Shown one piece after another: positions 6,133 through 6,731 of a stretch of DNA of 6,731 bases. Location of the stretch: contig JAJDCT010000105.1 in the NCBI GenBank assembly GCA_029260695.1, forward strand, positions 1-6,731, read 5' to 3'. Numbering within the stretch: the stretch's first letter is position 1; every line of letters begins with the position of its first letter. A model generated the notes under the pieces. The model was not told the origin of the DNA and did not search any database. It saw only the letters and a list, made by a program, of their open reading frames with translations. The position numbers and the translations under genes are program-made. Source of the stretch: Phycisphaeraceae bacterium (GTDB taxonomy: Bacteria; Planctomycetota; Phycisphaerae; Phycisphaerales; Phycisphaeraceae).

Positions 6133-6731
6133 ATGACCGACGTGACAGCGATCACCGCCGAATCCATCATGCCGCAAACAGGTGCCGTGCCCGATACGGC
6201 GAGCCCTGCAGTGCGGATGCGCGGATTGAGCAAACGCTATGACGAGCGTTGGGTGCTGCGCGACATCACACTGGAAGTGCCGGAGGGGTCGTACTTGGCG
6301 CTGTTGGGTGCCAATGGTGCGGGCAAGAGCACACTTCTGCACACGCTGGCGATGCTTAGCCCGGCTACCCGTGGCGAGCTGAGCCTGTTCGGCGAGTCTG
6401 CGGCCCGGCCCAGCCCCGCGCTGCGCGCCAGGCTCGGCATGATCGGGCACCAGCCGATGCTCTACCGAGACCTCTCGGCGGTCGAGAACCTGGTCTTCTT
6501 CGGGAAGCTTTACGATGTGTCGCGTCCCAAACAACGGGCGCAGGACATGCTCGAGCGTGTCGGGTTGGCTGATCGTGCCGAAAGCGTGGTCAAGACGTTC
6601 AGCCGGGGGATGGTCCAACGGCTATCGATCGCGCGGGCCCTGATGCACGGGCCGGAACTGCTGCTGGCGGACGAGCCTTTCTCCGGGTTGGATGTCCCGT
6701 CGGTGCGGGCGGTGTCGACACTGCTCGCCGA
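6133..6731 (+). CDS. ccmA: Haem exporter ABC ATPase CcmA (3' end outside window)
   Basis: The first 199 codons of an ABC ATPase are present, open to the window end. Counting from 6133: Walker A GANGAGKST at 59-67; Q-loop region MIGHQPMLYRDLSAVENL at 103-120; signature FSRGM at 156-160 followed by VQRLSIARAL; Walker B and catalytic Glu LLLADEP at 176-182; D-loop SGLD at 184-187. The H-loop lies beyond the window. The GHQP-LY-DLSAVENL and SRGM-QRLSIARAL wording is typical of CcmA, which with CcmB/CcmC uses ATP to release haem-loaded CcmE; position after ccmE and ccmF supports this. The start is uncertain. ATG 6133 has AAGG only one nt away. GTG 6142 is better spaced from it. GTG 6211 or ATG 6217 would match the usual CcmA N-terminus (MRGLSKRY) but has no binding site. 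Any earlier start gives a non-conserved N-terminal extension of about 25 residues. Confidence 0.92.
   Translation, partial: MTDVTAITAESIMPQTGAVPDTASPAVRMRGLSKRYDERWVLRDITLEVPEGSYLALLGANGAGKSTLLHTLAMLSPATRGELSLFGESAARPSPALRARLGMIGHQPMLYRDLSAVENLVFFGKLYDVSRPKQRAQDMLERVGLADRAESVVKTFSRGMVQRLSIARALMHGPELLLADEPFSGLDVPSVRAVSTLLA

Noticed and set aside
5983..6618. Minus-strand open frame of 211 codons opposite ccmA
   Set aside because: It lies opposite the Walker A, signature and upstream segments of ccmA, which clearly code on the + strand.

Overview
The window is a compact, GC-rich bacterial segment with every convincing gene on the + strand. It joins a multihaem c-type cytochrome to part of a cytochrome c maturation (System I, Ccm) operon. 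The signs point to a Gram-negative bacterium with a periplasm. The Gln/Pro/Ala/Thr-rich segments after a signal peptide, the TPR-plus-thioredoxin-like secreted protein and the non-proteobacterial ccm gene order (E-F-X-A) resemble Planctomycetota, especially Phycisphaerae. A deltaproteobacterial-type lineage is the main alternative. This taxonomic call is inference, since no rRNA or tRNA gene is present.

Layout: (1) Positions 1-882 carry the 3' end of a doubled-CXXCH multihaem cytochrome, with about ten haem sites in five pairs. (2) Positions 908-1963, 25 nt downstream, encode a secreted protein with a thioredoxin-like domain lacking the CXXC active site, followed by TPR repeats. (3) Positions 1964-2372 are about 410 nt without a convincing gene; they hold two stem-loops and short repeats and may contain the 3' end of the first unit and the leader of the next. 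(4) Positions 2373-6731 hold a tightly packed operon: ccmE, ccmF, an uncharacterised signal-peptide/beta-sandwich/C-terminal-anchor protein, and the first part of ccmA. ccmE/ccmF and ccmF/third gene overlap by ATGA, each with a good Shine-Dalgarno site; ccmA follows after 18 nt.

How they may work together: CcmA is the ATPase of the haem-handling ABC complex that drives release of haem-loaded CcmE. CcmE is the periplasmic haem chaperone. CcmF is the membrane haem lyase partner that transfers haem to apocytochrome. The multihaem cytochrome next door is a natural client. The most notable point is that CcmE carries Cys in place of the haem-binding His (CXXXY instead of HXXXY). That variant is known from Desulfovibrio and some archaea, where the classical CcmG/CcmH are missing. 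Neither is seen here, but the operon runs off the window. The extra protein between ccmF and ccmA, with a vicinal Cys-Cys pair, is the best candidate for an undescribed accessory of this variant system.
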